From positions 33,311,127 through 33,375,126 of the forward strand of contig NC_035178.2 in NCBI RefSeq assembly GCF_001659605.2: a DNA stretch of 64,000 bases, written 5' to 3'. Below, in pieces: positions 10,011 to 22,329 of this stretch; position 1 is the stretch's first letter; each line of letters starts with the position of its first letter. The translations under genes and the position numbers were made by a program. The DNA comes from Manihot esculenta. Its lineage: Eukaryota; Streptophyta; Magnoliopsida; Malpighiales; Euphorbiaceae. The notes below the pieces were generated by a model. The model was not told the DNA's origin, ran no database searches, and was given only the letters and a program-made list of their open reading frames with translations.

Positions 10011-12059
10011 ATAAAAAAAAAACCAAAAAAAAAAAAGTTTTATTGACACATACCATGTGTAAGAAAAAAATAAAGTAAAATTAAAATTTAAAATTAAATA
10101 AAATAATAACGGCAGTTCTTAAAAATTTTGGAGACAAACTTTCAAAATTAAAGTTAAATGTGTTATGTTGTATCTTGTCTTATTCTTACTCTTGGCTTCA
10201 TTTTAGGTTAGACTACTCTCCTTATACATCAAATGGATTATTCTCTTTCTTAGACTTGCTTTATTTTATGCTAGACTACTCTTATGTGATATGTTGCATC
10301 TTATGGAATTGTCACATGGTAAAGTATCTGCCACATCCACAGTGAAATATTAAAGGAAACTAATGATAGTAAAATAAAATATTTTTAAATGCATATTTAA
10401 ATTAATTTAATGTTAATTAAAATATAATATAATTAAATTATAATACATAGTAATTTAATAAAAAAGTATCTAATAATGTCTCAAATTAAATGACAAAAAA
10501 TTTATTTGATACAGTACATTTATAATTTCATTTATAATATATCAAAAAGGTCATGCTATAAATACAATTAATTAAAAATATAAGGTTTTATTATATAAAA
10601 TTATAAAGTCAGATTATGAGTGTGACATAATGCAGATTTTTTTTTAAAAAAATAGGCTTATCTAAAAAAATCTCAATAATTTATATTTTATAATTATTGT
10701 AACTTTTTAATATTTTTCGTGGTTTACTTTTAATAAATATTTTTCAATTTTTAAAATTATAAATTCTTAAACTCTATTAAATTTTAAAAATATTATAACC
10801 TACCATTTAAATTATCCTTACTTTTTAATTATTTTTAGTCATAGAAAAATTTTCTAATTTGATTAATTATTTTTATATTATAGATAAATTATAATTATTT
10901 TTATGTAATATATATAAATACATATATATGAAGCATTTTCATTTAGTAAAATCTGAATAATCGAAAATTTTGTTTAGTTAAAAAATATTGTTGAACTTGT
11001 CTTTCTTATTCTTTTAGCTTAATAATTTTTTTTTAAATATTATTATGATGGATTTTATTTTTTTAAATAAAAAAATAATTTTTTTTATATCTATCTTTAT
11101 TGGAAGTAAAATGAGTTGGAGCTTATATTGTTCTTAAGATTATTTAATTAGAACTTTAAAGGTAATTTTATGATTTTTAAGACCACATTTTGACACTATT
11201 ATAGTAAGTTGAAATAATATAATACTCTCTCAGTGTCATAAGTTTTGTTCATCTTTTTTTTTTTTGTTTCAAAATTATTGTGCACTTTTCTTTTTTATAC
11301 TAGTAACATATAAATTTACTATTATAACCCTATTTAATTTTTTTATTTCTAAGAAACCTTTCAAAATATCTCTTAATATTCAATAAAGTTCATTTGTTTA
11401 AGATGGATATAATTAGAAAGTTAATATAAAAAAGGCCTATTTGCATAAAAAATCTAAAACTTTACGATTTTTTTTTGCAATTTAATCAAAATCTATCAAA
11501 ATTGGTACAATTATTCAGAATTGCAAACTTTTTTGGAATTGTATCCAAATTTGAAATAGGAAAGGGAGGAGTATGTCTTGATGATGTAGCATATTCACAT
11601 GGATATTTTTACTATTTTTTTATTAAGCCCTTATGACACCCAGATTTACTCACAAGAACACAGTTAGACGTCTATCTAACCCGAGTTAAGTAATTAAAAA
11701 ATTGAAAATCTAATTAGACAAACCAAAATAAAATCCCAAAATCAAAATTACTTTCCCAAATCATAAAACAAAGATCCCTAATTCACCGAAAGAGAGAATG
11801 AAGTGAAGAATCCGAACGAGTAAACGAAAGGGAGAATGAGAGAATGAAAGGGAGAAGCTGAAGTGAAGAATCCTTTGATCTGGAAATAGAAGGACGAGGT
11901 TCGATATTTGCAATCAAGTACTCTATAATAAGGGATTCGTTTATTAGTGAAGAAACTGAGGTCTTGCGAAGTGGTCTACACGATATAAGAAAGAGCACTC
12001 TTTATAAGTTGCCTAAACTTTTAGAAGCACGATGAAGACAAAAAGTGGTGGTTTGAAGC

Positions 12060-13100
12060 AAGTAAAACATAAAAAGAAGAAGAGGTAATTGTTTATTTCT
12101 TATGTTTGTTTGTTTCGTATTTGTCATGTAGTGTATAAAGTATTACATTTATAAGTCATGAGGTTTATTTTCACGCAAGATTAGGGTTTATTTTTATTGT
12201 TTGAATTGATAATAGTTAATACAAACTATTTATTGCAATGTAAAACTTTATACAGTTGCCCTGTTGAGGTTTGGATAGGTGAAAAATTTACTATGGGACC
12301 ACTTTTTGCATATATTGGAGGGAGAGAGTGGTTGGCGTAACTGTTGTGATATGAGTTATGGTGACATAGTGAAAAGATGTAAAGAAGAAGGGTTTGGTGA
12401 AGTGTCTAAAATAGGATATTATCATCCTAGAAGAAAATGAGACATTCAAAAAATGATTTTTAATGATAGTGATGTTAGTAAAATGTGGGAAGAAGGGGCT
12501 AATTTTGGGTTTCTCAAATTATACATTGAGTTTAAAGATTATAGTAATGAAAGTGTCAATGAAGAAAATTTACATGAAGGAAGTGTAGGTGAGGAGAATG
12601 TTAACAGTCAAGAAATTCAAACTGAATTGCCTATTTATGATGCACCTATTTTTAGTAATAGTGGTGAAGATGAAGACTTTATCCCTTTAAATTCAAGTGA
12701 TTCTATTTCTAGTGATGAGTCTTTTATAGATGAATCACAAACTGACGATGAAGAGCAATTGATTTCCATACAAAATAAGAAGGCCGTTAGGGTAGAAAAT
12801 GCATATGACCATACAACATTTTAATAATTTATTTCCTGATATGGGTAATAGTAATGTGGTTATTTCAAATGACTAAGTGAGTATGAAAAATCTGGAGATG
12901 AGGATTTTGATAGTCTATTGAGTGCTAATAAGAACAAGCTAGGTAAACTTATCCAAAGAAAAAGGTAGAAACAGGTTTTGTATAACCCTACATTTGATCA
13001 CACTAATTTTGACTTTGTTATTAGTATGGTATTTGAGAATGGAAAACAATTTAGGAACTGTGTGCAAATGTATGGAATTTGTTACTTTAAAATTAAGATA
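12060..13100 (+). pseudogene. MuDR-type transposase N-terminal remnant
   Basis: The piece around 12262-12345 reads VEVWIGEKFTMGPLFAYIGG, typical of the N-terminal region of plant Mutator-like transposases. The longest open part, 12453-12824, continues through a segment ending MWEEGANFGFLKLYIE and an acidic Ser/Asp/Glu-rich linker. Around 12985-13085 another piece matches the MuDR DNA-binding domain (PTFDHTNFDFVISMVF then RNCVQMYGI). Frames are shifted and stops intervene (for example TGA at 12438). The DDE catalytic domain and zinc knuckle are absent, so the product could not transpose the element. A possible donor GAG|GTAATT at about 12084 may end a first exon; I am unsure. Confidence 0.6.
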
Positions 13101-14189
13101 TAATTATTTATTAATATAGAGAAAAAGAGAAAGACCAAAGAAACAAACAAGTGAAGTTGCTATACAAAGACACCAATAGATTGCACCTTCAAGAAATATG
13201 GCTTTAAGAGATAGAAGAATAGTAACTTGTCTCTTTAGAATTAATACAGTATTATGCCAATGTTGATTATCTAACATGACTCTTTTAGTTGGTATATTGG
13301 TCAGTTTGATGAATGTGAACTATCTTGTACATGCTACTAGTCATTATCAAATTGAATGAAAGAATTTTTTATTTTTTTTTGCCGTAGAAAGTTCTTACAA
13401 TATTGTTAATTTAAGTAGACTAATGTTATTTTGTTAGTTGCACAGTAACTTAAACTGAAACCATTAAGAATGCTCATATACCATCAAGAATACTTATCAC
13501 ATAGTCAAATAAAAAACATTACCGATGACAAAGAGAAACTATTGATCAGTTTGCATTAATAAACAACAAAGAGAAACTACCAATGTTTATCCTATTGATC
13601 AATTTGAGGAACTACTTCATTACATTAATAAATAAAAAGAACATAACAATCATGTAAGCAATCAAAATGCTTCTCATTTTCCACTGATCAGCTTGCATTT
13701 TCTGGATTGTAGATTGTAAGAAGTACTTGTCTTCCTTAAGTTTCAACACTTTTTCCTTCTTCTTCATCATCTTTGACTCTACAAATTTCAACTTCCTTTT
13801 CAGCTCAATCTATTGTTATTCTTTGTTTGATAATGCAGTTTGTACCTTCTCCATTTTGTCAAATATGACATCAAAAATACACTTGTCCCTTTATTCAGGA
13901 ATTAGCTCATCATCATACCATAAGAAAAAATCACAATTATTTTTCTATCAAAGACAACCCATATAATAAGAATCACATCTTCAGTTCAAAACAAGTTAAA
14001 CTAAAAGCATAATATACCTTCTTCAATAGGCAACAGTAAAATCTCCTTCTTGGGCTTTTTCTGGTAAATGATGTTAATAATGACGCAGGAAATTCTGGGT
14101 GGACTGGGCAATATATTTGAGTTGTTTTATCTGTGGAGGACAACGCACTGTTGGCCGCCATTATCGATTCCAGTTGCTTGCATGTAGAG
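13101..14189. other. Non-coding interior of the Mutator-like element
   Basis: This lies between the transposase remnant and the right terminal repeat. Reading frames here are short, and 13727-13966 is a Phe/Ser-rich chance frame. No domain was recognised. Confidence 0.4.
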
Positions 14190-15195
14190 ATAAACGAATC
14201 CTTTATCACAAAGTACTTGCTTGCAAACGTCGAACCTTGTCCCTCTATTTTTAAGTTGAAGGATTCTTCACCTCGGCTTCTTCCTTTCATTCTATCGTTC
14301 TCCCTTTCATTCACTTCTTCAGATTCTTCACTTCGTTCTCCCTTTCGAAGAATTAGGGATCTTTTGTTTTTATGATTTGGAAAAATAATTTTGGTATAGG
14401 AATTTTATTTTGGTTTGTTTACTTAGGTTGTTAATTTTTGAATTACTTAACTCTGGTTAGATAGACATGTAACTGTATTCATGTGAGTAAATTTAGGTGT
14501 CATAAGGGCTTAATAAAAAAAATAAAAAAAATATTCATGTGGATATCCATATCATCGAGACACACTCCTCTCCTTTTCTGTTCTAAATTTTGATACAGTT
14601 GTGAAAGAGTTTGCAATTCTGGACAATTATACCAATTTTAATAGATTTAGATTAAATCACAAAAAGACATAAAGTTTTGAATTTTTTATGCAAATAGGCC
14701 TAAAAAAATACATTTCTTAATATGAGTAAAAAAATAAAATGAATAAAAAATATGGGACAGAGAGAGTAGTAACTAGGTAGTATAAATTATTATCTCTTCA
14801 AGATATGAATTATATATAGTTTAATTTGTTCATTTATCTATGGAACCAAAAATTTAATGCTTTATGTTTTGTCACACTTATAACTTAAACCTTTTAATTT
14901 TGTATAATAAATCTCAATTTTCTTAATTTTTTGCCATTATAAATAGACTATAAAATTAATTTTTGAGCAATTGCATCATGCAAAATTAATTGAAATGAAA
15001 AAAGTGAATTTAGATACCAAATAATCCATTTTCATTGACAATAGTAAATTGTGCAAGTCCACAAGGATCAAATATTTTTATGATGAAATTTTGATAATTT
15101 ATTTCATCCATAATTATGTTTTGAATAAATGTTAGCTTATATTTGTACTTAGTGATTTTAAGTTTCAAATTTTTAAACAATGTTAAAACTCTATT

Positions 15196-15743
15196 TATTT
15201 TATAGAAAATATTTTTTATATTTTTTGGTGTTTAAGACACTCAAAAAATTTAATCAATGAAAAATATTTTTCTGATAAAAAGAAACAATAAATCATTTTA
15301 AGAAAAATAATTTCTCTTTTGAAAAAATGAAATTATTAAATAAATTTTATTTTTTAAATTAAAATTAAGTAATAGAAAATAAATTATTTCGTTCGAAAAT
15401 ATTTTTTAAGGAAAATATTTTTCACAAAAATATTATTTTATGAGAAATATTTTACAAATATATATATTTTTTCTACAAACAATAGAGTTTAAATATCATA
15501 TATTATAAAACAGAATCTATAAAAAAAACTACTGAAACTATTTGTCATCTAAAAATTCTAAACATCAATATGCTGATCAAGAAGATTGTTTTTATTGATA
15601 ATTATAAACACAATAATCTGTCAAAGTTATAGTAAAAAAGAAATAGATAAAGCTCAAAAAGTTTTTGGACAATTATCTTTTAAGTTAATCAATTAAATTG
15701 TAGTATTATGGATAACTGAAATTTTGTGATTGCAAATTAAATT
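15196..15743. other. AT-rich intergenic sequence
   Basis: There is no reading frame of note, no inverted-repeat end and no recognised motif. It runs directly into the target duplication AAATT at 15739-15743. Confidence 0.5.
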
Positions 15744-16247
15744 TGATGACCGCTGGATTTCTCCACCTCGGACTGGGGCCAGGCCCATATCGTGAGCCCA
15801 TCATTTGGGGGAGGTGGGTCCAAGGCCTTCCTCGAGAGACTGGTCCAGCCCGTTCCCCTCCAGATCGGACTCCAACCCATTTCCTCAATCAGGCCGGCTT
15901 AACCTTTTGGGCCCGATGAATAGATCCTTCTTGGGCTCAGCCCGTGACTTATCTTCCGGTCCAATCCGGAATCAGGAGGGAGACCCACCTGTCCATCATG
16001 TGGGTCCATACGCATGCGCTCCCGAGGAGAATCAAGGGCCATTACGCGTGGGACAGAGATCTGATTCCCTCGTACGTCCGTATCAACGTAGCAGGGACAG
16101 GTGGTCCAATGATATACGTTCTGTTAACACGTCACTAGCAGACAAAAGGAAACATATAAAAGGAGAAATACTCTCCTCTAGGTCTAAGTTTTTTCCCGTT
16201 TTACAGAACCCATTGTAAAACCCTATTTTCTGAATTTCAGATCATCA
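15744..16247 (+). repeat. 5' LTR of the Tat-like element
   Basis: It starts TGATGACCGCTGG and ends CAGATCATCA, and matches 29661-30164 over its whole length with scattered substitutions. An ACATATAAAAGGAG box at about 16150-16163 is a good candidate TATA element. Open frames within it (15805-16218) recur in the partner LTR and are not treated as genes. Confidence 0.92.
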
Positions 16248-16249
16248 AT

Positions 16250-16267
16250 TGGCGCCGTCTGTGGGAA
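16250..16267 (+). other. Primer binding site of the Tat-like element
   Basis: TGGCGCCGTCTGTGGGAA begins two bases after the LTR. TGG pairs with a tRNA CCA end. This TGGCGCCGTCTGTGGGA form is frequent in plant gypsy elements; I do not assign the tRNA. Confidence 0.75.
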
Positions 16268-16326
16268 CGAAGGAGATCTTTTCATCACCGGAGTTCCACT
16301 CTTAACAAAACCCACTGAGATCCACG

Positions 16327-18160
16327 ATGGCTAATCACAATGAAAGCAACCTTAACATCCCAAATGACTTGAGCTCTGCCCAAGAGGGGCAGCAGTTCTC
16401 CTTTTCTAGTCCTACAATACTAAATAACCAAACACCTATTTCTCTCAATCCCTTGCCAAGCTTGGCAGAGAATGCTCCCACCGCTACCTTATCTAACCAG
16501 GACCTTCAAACCATGGCCCTCCAACTACAGAACACCGCCCACTGGTTGGAGTAGATAATGCAACAAAGGGGCCTCAGCACCCCGATGAGTATACTCCCAG
16601 TGGTAGAAGAACCCCAAACCAATGAGCCCTAACCTGCCCTTGACCGCCTTCAAACCAGCAGCCGCGGTACCGGAGAAAGAGGGAGAAGAGCCGGGGAAGA
16701 GGAAGAACCGGAGGCCCGAGTCCATGGAAGGAGGGTGAGGGAGATGATAGAGAATGATAAAGCTGACAACTATTCAGCCGGGACAACCAAGTGGACGAGA
16801 AGTGAAGCAGAGGAGGAGGAATACCGCCTGGAGAAGAAACCCAGGCAGGAAGATGAGAATGTGGACCAAAAGCTGCAGAAGTTGAGAGAGCAGCTCTTGG
16901 CCGAGCTGGGAAAGAAGGATCAGAGCCAAACCCTCCTGCCCACTTCTTCACCTTTCTCGAAGTGGGTGCAGCAGGAGACTGTTCCTAAGAAGTTTATGAT
17001 GCCATCGATGGCGGCTTATGACGGAGCTGGAAACCCCCGAGAGCATGTCCTCAACTATAAGACTTTCATGGAGCTGCAGACTCTGTCAGATGCCTTGATG
17101 TGCAAGGCATTCCCAATGACGCTCTCGGGGCCAGCAAGGGCGTGGTTTAATAACCTTGAGGCTAGAAGTATCAGCAGTTTTGGAGATCTGGCCACTCGCT
17201 TCATCAGCCGGTTTATTGCTGGAGTGCCCGCAGATAGGAAGACAAGCTACCTGAAGACAATCAGGTAGAGAAGAGACGAATCGCTCAGGGAGTATGTCGC
17301 TCGTTTCAATACGGAGGCCCTGCAGATTCCCGAGCTCGATGAGGGAAGGGCGGTGGAGGCCATGCAAAAGGAGACGACCTCTGCCGAGTTCTTCAGCTCA
17401 TTAAGCAGGAAGCCTCCGACCTCACTGGCCGAGCTGATGAAAAGGGCTGAGAAGTATATAAGGCAGGATGATGCCTTGGTGACAAGCCGATTCACCAAGG
17501 GAGTGGCAGGTAAGGAGAAAGCCCCGGAGGAAAGGAGGCCGGAGAAGCACGAGAAGAAACATGGCAAAAGGCCTGAGTCTTACAGACAGCCCTGGGAGCA
17601 AAGGGACCAAAGACCTCTCCCTCCTCAGGTCTCAGAACAGAAGCCACCCCCTTCGTGGGTTCCAGAGAAGCCGACCCCACTTAATGCCTCTAGAACTGAA
17701 GTGCTCATGGCCGTCCAAGACAAGGAATTCTTACAGTGGCCCAGACCCCTGAGAACAGAAGCCGACCAGCGAAATCCTGACAAATACTGTCAGTTCCATC
17801 GCACTCATGGCCATGACACCAATAACTGCTTCCAGTTGATCACAGAAATCGAGAGGTTGATAAAAAGAGGACACCTGAAGAACTTCGTGAAGAAACCGGA
17901 AGGGCAGAGACCCCAGCCCAATCAGGCAATCCAAGCGCCGAGGAGAGTAGGAGCAGTGAATGATGGGTCTAGTGGGACCATTAACATGATTGTGGGGGGA
18001 ACAGGAGGTCGGATGAGCCGTAGAGGAAAGAAGAGGAGTCGAGAGGGGGAAGGCAGTGGCGCCGAGGTCATGCAGGTCGTTGAGCACTCTCCAGTGGCCA
18101 TTACTTTTTCTCTAGAGGATGCTCAAGGCGTTCAAATGCCCCATGACGACGCCCTGTACT
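16327..18160 (+). pseudogene. Gag of the Tat-like element, three in-frame stops, truncated at the protease boundary
   Basis: One continuous frame runs from the ATG at 16327 to the deletion junction. It is interrupted by TAG at 16552-16554, TAA at 16630-16632 and TAG at 17266-17268, and is otherwise unshifted. In order it contains a Ser/Asn/Pro-rich N-terminus, an acidic/basic linker, the retrotransposon Gag core (MAAYDGAGNPREHVLNYKTF, ARAWFNNLEARSISSFGDLA, YVARFNTEALQIPE), and a basic Arg/Glu/Lys-rich stretch. A CHHC-type finger follows (YCQFHRTHGHDTNNC, near residue 500), then the onset of the protease region. The 177- and 308-residue open parts are undamaged. Gag would form the cytoplasmic particle. 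The final codons to 18279 read antisense-gene DNA and are not Gag. Confidence 0.85.
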
Positions 18161-20345
18161 CCATCAAACGCCTCTCACACTCCAGCTGGGTCCTATCTTC
18201 AGCCAGCTTGGCTTCTTCGAGCAGGGCCGAGCACTTCTTCTCCAAGGATTCGACTTGTTGGCAGAGCTGCTGGTTCTAAAGGTGAGACTTCTCTGCTGCC
18301 AAAGTCAAGTCCTTAACGTTGTTAACTTGCTTGCTCAGCTCCTGCTCCAGAACCACAACCCGAGCTAGAGCTTCATTCCTTTGAGTCAGCATGGCATCAA
18401 AATCTGCCTTTAACTGCTCATTTTGATGCTGGACCTCCTCCCTCTGGCTCACGGCCTCATCCCTTTCACGAAAGGCCTCCGCCATGGAGGACAGCTGCTT
18501 TAAAACTTCTTCACAGCGAACCTCTGCTGCAGCTGCCCTCTCATCAGACTCTTTAAGAACCTTTTGACCGTAAGATAACTCTGCTTCCAGGGACTGGGCA
18601 TGCTTTTGCACCTTACCAGCCTCTTCCTCAGCTTGCTTACGGGCCTCTAAGGTCGCGCGCAAGTCAAACTGGAGGGACCTGTAGTCCTCCTTGACAGCGG
18701 CAAGATTGCCCCGGGCATCACTGGTCGCGGATAAATTTTCCTCAAGGCGCGCCTCTTCGACACGACGGTTCACAGAGTCCCTGAGAGTGTGGTCTCGGGC
18801 ATCTATCTCCATGAATAGGCCAGTGACCTGGTAAAAGGGAAGACAAATAAGGCTAGGGGGTAAGGAAAGGCAGAAACAAATTAAGAACAAGAAGGGAATC
18901 AAACAAGACTCACCATCAGGAGCATCTCCCTAGCAATATTCCCCAGCTGCTCCCTAGACTGAGCCCGGAAGGCCACCTGCTCCTGAGTAGAGCTAGCCAG
19001 ATGGCCAGAAAGAGCCAACAAACGAGGATCTAAAGCCTGTGTGACTCCACCGAACATTCGCTCCCCGATTATTTCAGCGACCACGGTCGCTGGAGACTGA
19101 TGGGTGATGTCCTCTGCGTTCAGGATATCATTGTCGGGAGCAGAAAGCAGGGGCACCACCGAGGTCTTCTTCTTCTCGAGCGGAGGCAGGGCAGGGGCAG
19201 TACGTCTAGATGCTCGGGATTTCTTAGCAATAGAGGCAAGAGCGTCAGAGGGAGCAGGACGCTTACCCCTGACCTCCTTGGTCGCGCCCCGAGAAACAAT
19301 TGCTGTCTCCCTTTGAGGAGGAGCCCTCTCCGCTGGCTCAGATTCAACACCCCTTGTAGGGACGACCCCAGGAGAAACTTCTTGGGCATTTTGTCCTTTT
19401 GGGACGGCCTCAATTGTGTTCCTAGGGCTCCCCTCATCAGTGGGGGCAATCTCCAGAAGCTCCATGGAGACATCAGTAGAGGACTGAAGATCATCCGTCC
19501 TCATGAGCTCGGAGTCTTCAGTTGATTTGGCAACAGCCTTCGGAGCCCCCTCCGTGTTTGCACTAGAAGCCCGCTGAGGCATGGAGGTTTGGAAAGATTG
19601 GGGAGCTGAGCTCGACCTGCTGCGGCTGGAAAGCTTGGAAGACCTGGCGCCCCGGATACTCGGTTGGGAAGCTCGGGAGGAGGGTGGAGCAAGAGGCTTA
19701 CCCACCGTTGTGATAGAAATAGTCTTGGCCACCTCCTAGGTAGCCTCTTTCACCGATTGCCCGGCCCGGAGGGCGTCCAGAGCCGCGTTCATGCTCTCGC
19801 GAGACAATATAAGGTTCTTCGGGGGCTTGATCTGGTCCATCTTCACATCGGAGGCTGCAAAAATCCAAAATCAGCGCAAAGTAAGACAACGTGCCACAAA
19901 ATTCACAAGGATAAAACAACACGGCTAGATGAAGTAAAATACCCGCGTTTCTAATATCACGGAGATTTGATACAAACATACATTTCTCGACATCATACTT
20001 CTTTTCAACAGAAGTCAGTCGAATATACCCAACTTGTTTGGTAAGGCTCAGCTGGGGCAGGTCATTGCAGTTCAGTGAAACATCCTCCTAAGAAAGCTCT
20101 AGGTTCCAGATGAGCCCGGACTCCTTCTTGAGCTCCACTACTGCAAAGCCCTCCATCCAGCCCTTTATTGAGTCTTTATGACCCGAAAAGATTGAAAGCC
20201 CCCCACGAGGGAAAAAATAATAAAGACCTTGGGTTGCTCTGACTAGCCGGAAGAAGGATACGAATAAGTGCACCATGGGTGTGAACCCCCAACTCAAGCA
20301 CACAGATTCAAAAGAAGACATGAACAGAATGAAATTGGGAACTAA
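18160..20345 (-). pseudogene. Spliced antisense gene of the Tat-like element, exons 1b-3
   Basis: It lies on the strand opposite gag. Exon 1 continues from 29124-29485 across the nested element into 20345-19943. Intron 1 is 19942-19855 (GTATTT...TTTGCAG, 88 bp, phase 1), exon 2 is 19854-18914, intron 2 is 18913-18828 (GTGAGT...TTTACCAG, 86 bp, phase 0) and exon 3 starts at 18827. Splicing joins REMLLM to VTGLFMEIDARD in frame. Exon 2 is Ser/Ala/Pro-rich and low-complexity; exon 3 is a long Ala/Glu/Lys/Gln coiled coil. Stops within exons occur near 20093, 19737 and at 18276-18278, and the C-terminus is cut by the deletion near 18155. Proteins of this layout accompany Tat/Ogre elements; their role is unknown. 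Confidence 0.7.
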
Positions 20346-22217
20346 TGTAACAACCCGAAAATCAGACCGCTACCGGCGCTAGGATACGGGTCGACTTAAG
20401 GCCGCCGGGACCCGTAGCAAGCCAAACATACATCCTGAAAACCTGTTTAATCCCATACATGACCAAGAAAATGCATAAAAATTTGAAACTTTACTTTCAA
20501 ACATCCAACTCAACCTGAACATGCACAGCACATAGCTATAATCATAATCATGATCCCTCTGTGGGATCTCATCAATACCCCAATGGGCGATATATCATAA
20601 GATGAGTTGGCTATCATGAACATAATAAAACATTTTGATCATGTAATAAAAGGGATACCTCATACACAATGTCAAGCATAATATCTAATCCTCAATATCA
20701 TTATATGACTGAAACTGTACTTTTACATAACATTAATACATCTATCATGTCCACACTAACTATTACATACACGTGACTTCATTACTCTTGTAAACCTCCT
20801 GGTCTACCCTGTACCTGCAATCCTGGGGAAATTGGGAGAGGGGTGAGCTACTAGAGCCCAGTGAGCAGAATAATAAAACATTTAAAACATATGATAACAT
20901 GAAATGCATCACATCATAGCTAATCACATCAAGGATGAACCTGTCACCAATAGCCCCCTTCATGGTCCAACTGTGCCAGAACGTAGAATGGGTCCTGGTC
21001 TTTCCCTTACATATCATAACATAACATGGTCCAACTGTGCCAGAACGTAGAATGGGTCCTGGTCTTTCCCTTACATAGTGCCAGCGAACGTAGAATGGGT
21101 CCCACTGGTCTTACTTTCCGTACCGTACATATCATATCGTCATATCATAGATCGAGGGCTACGGATCATTCAGCATTCATCCACATCAACATCAAAATGC
21201 GTAATGCAGCATATTCGTGAATTCTAATGCAAGCAACCTAAACATCACATGGCATCCATGATGCATGAACATGCTCAAAACTGTATAATCGATTTACTTA
21301 AAAACATAAAGGTTTATTCCACTCACCTCTGGATAGCTCTGACCAGACACTGGGGCAACAGACTCACTGCTGTGGTCCTCGGTTCCTCGGGTCCGAACCT
21401 ACACAGGTGGACTCAAATGAGGGACCAAACATACGTGAACATAACTCTAAACTATCCCCCAAAAACCCCCTAAAACATCATGGAATAATCATAGAAAAAC
21501 ATGCAAGAAATGGCTGAACAGGGCACTTTCAGCGGCAGGTTCGGCGGCCGAAAGTCCCTCCAGAGCCGAAAGTCAGGCAGGTTCGGCGGCACCTTCGGCG
21601 GCCGAAACTCCCAGACAGAGGCGAAACTCATGCATGTTCGGCGGCACCTTCGGCGGCCGAAAGTCCTAGACAGAGACGAAAGTCTCCCTTCGGGGGCAAG
21701 CTTCGGCAGCCGAAGGCTGCCTCCACAAGCATGTTCGGCGGCCGAAAGTGCCTTCGGCTGTTTTCGGCTAAGGGACCCTTTTATAGTGGTTGGCGGAGAA
21801 CTCACCTTGGCCGGAAATGGGGAAAAAGCTCGCCCGTTTTCAGCTAAGGGACCCTTTTATAGTGGCTGGCCAGGCCACGTTCGGGGGCCGAACGTGCCTC
21901 CGCATGCATGCCATGTTCGGCGGCCGAACTTGAGGTTCGGCGGCCGAACCTGGACTTTCCTCACTTATGCTTTCGGGGGCCTAAAGGCGCTCCCGAAGGC
22001 ATGCGTGTTCGGCGGCCGAACTTGAGGTTCGGCGGCCAAACCTGAGTTTTCCTTCAAGGTTGTTTTCATGCAAAAACTCATTTCCATTTTACTTAAAACC
22101 ATGAAATACCTTAAAACATTTTATGAAAACATGATTCTACCCTACTAGAGGCTTCTGACATCCAAGATTCCACCGGACGGTAGGAATTCCGATACCGGAG
22201 TTTAGCCGGGTATTACA
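20346..22217 (-). repeat. 3' LTR of the Tekay-like element (1872 bp)
   Basis: It is almost identical to 26831-29123 except for structural changes. A block of about 0.45 kb present in the partner (about 28245-28715) is missing, and a short segment holding the candidate TATA box (minus strand CACTATAAAAGGGTCCC) occurs twice (near 21768-21790 and 21848-21870). It contains many copies of TTCGGCGGCCGAA and variants between 21530 and 22050. Open frames such as 21501-22025 come from these repeats. Confidence 0.95.
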
Positions 22218-22230
22218 TTCTCCCCCCCTT
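22218..22230 (-). other. Polypurine tract of the Tekay-like element
   Basis: On the minus strand AAGGGGGGGAGAA lies immediately before the 3' LTR, the position and composition expected for the plus-strand primer. Confidence 0.9.
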
Positions 22231-22329
22231 AAGAACATTCGTCCCCGAATGTTCCTCAACTAGCACATAGCATGGCATAAAACATAACATACATACATAC
22301 ATAGCAAATAAACACATAGAGATCTAACC

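Larger units (their letters stand above)
11433..14701 (+). mobile_element. Mutator-like element with long terminal inverted repeats, internally deleted
   Basis: The two ends are long imperfect inverted repeats. The left arm is 11433 to about 11945 and the right arm about 14190 to 14701, both starting at AGGCCTATTTGCAT and sharing AATTGGTACAATTATxCAGA, TATGACACCxAxATTTACTCAC and CGAAxGGGAGAATGA-type blocks. Between them lies a MuDR-type coding remnant (12060-13100). Arms of about 0.5 kb are normal for Mutator-like elements. The total of 3.3 kb and the lack of any transposase catalytic core indicate a deleted, non-autonomous copy. The A-rich flanks hide the expected 9-bp target duplication. Confidence 0.75.
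11225..14766. mobile_element. Mariner/Stowaway-like element carrying a nested Mutator-like element
   Basis: The left end reads CTCTCTCAGTGTCATA and the right end, reverse-complemented, reads CTCTCTGTCCCATA, resembling the CTCCCTCCGTCCC ends of plant mariner-like elements. TA dinucleotides flank both ends (11223-11224 and 14767-14768). The boundaries coincide with the point where the surrounding dispersed repeat is interrupted, which supports them. Apart from the nested element, the interior (11240-11432, 14702-14750) is AT-rich and non-coding. Confidence 0.5.
11105..15195 (+). repeat. Dispersed AT-rich repeat, copy 2, split by nested DNA transposons
   Basis: Only the outer parts (about 11105-11222 and 14769-15195) belong to the repeat; the interior is inserted DNA. 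The left part matches 8735-8850 and the right part matches 8850-9250, in register. The interruption therefore defines an insertion site independently of the transposon ends. Confidence 0.6.

Noticed and set aside
10160..10345. 61-codon ORF in AT-rich DNA
   Set aside because: It is short and isolated, with repeated LHFRLDY/YFMLDY phrasing from a local duplication and no gene context.
13727..13966. 79-codon Phe/Ser-rich ORF inside the Mutator-like element
   Set aside because: It is low complexity, with no domain and no homologue in the window.
15805..16218. 137-codon ORF, with a relative at 29824-30135
   Set aside because: Both are in the paired LTRs, so their similarity reflects LTR identity and not coding constraint.
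18119..18316. End of the gag frame (after 18160) as part of the Gag protein
   Set aside because: From about 18160 the DNA is the reverse strand of the antisense coiled-coil gene, so the translated tail is not Gag.
21501..22025. 174-codon ORF rich in FGGR-like repeats
   Set aside because: It is produced by the TTCGGCGGCCGAA palindromes of the LTR; the equivalent region of the other LTR has different frames.
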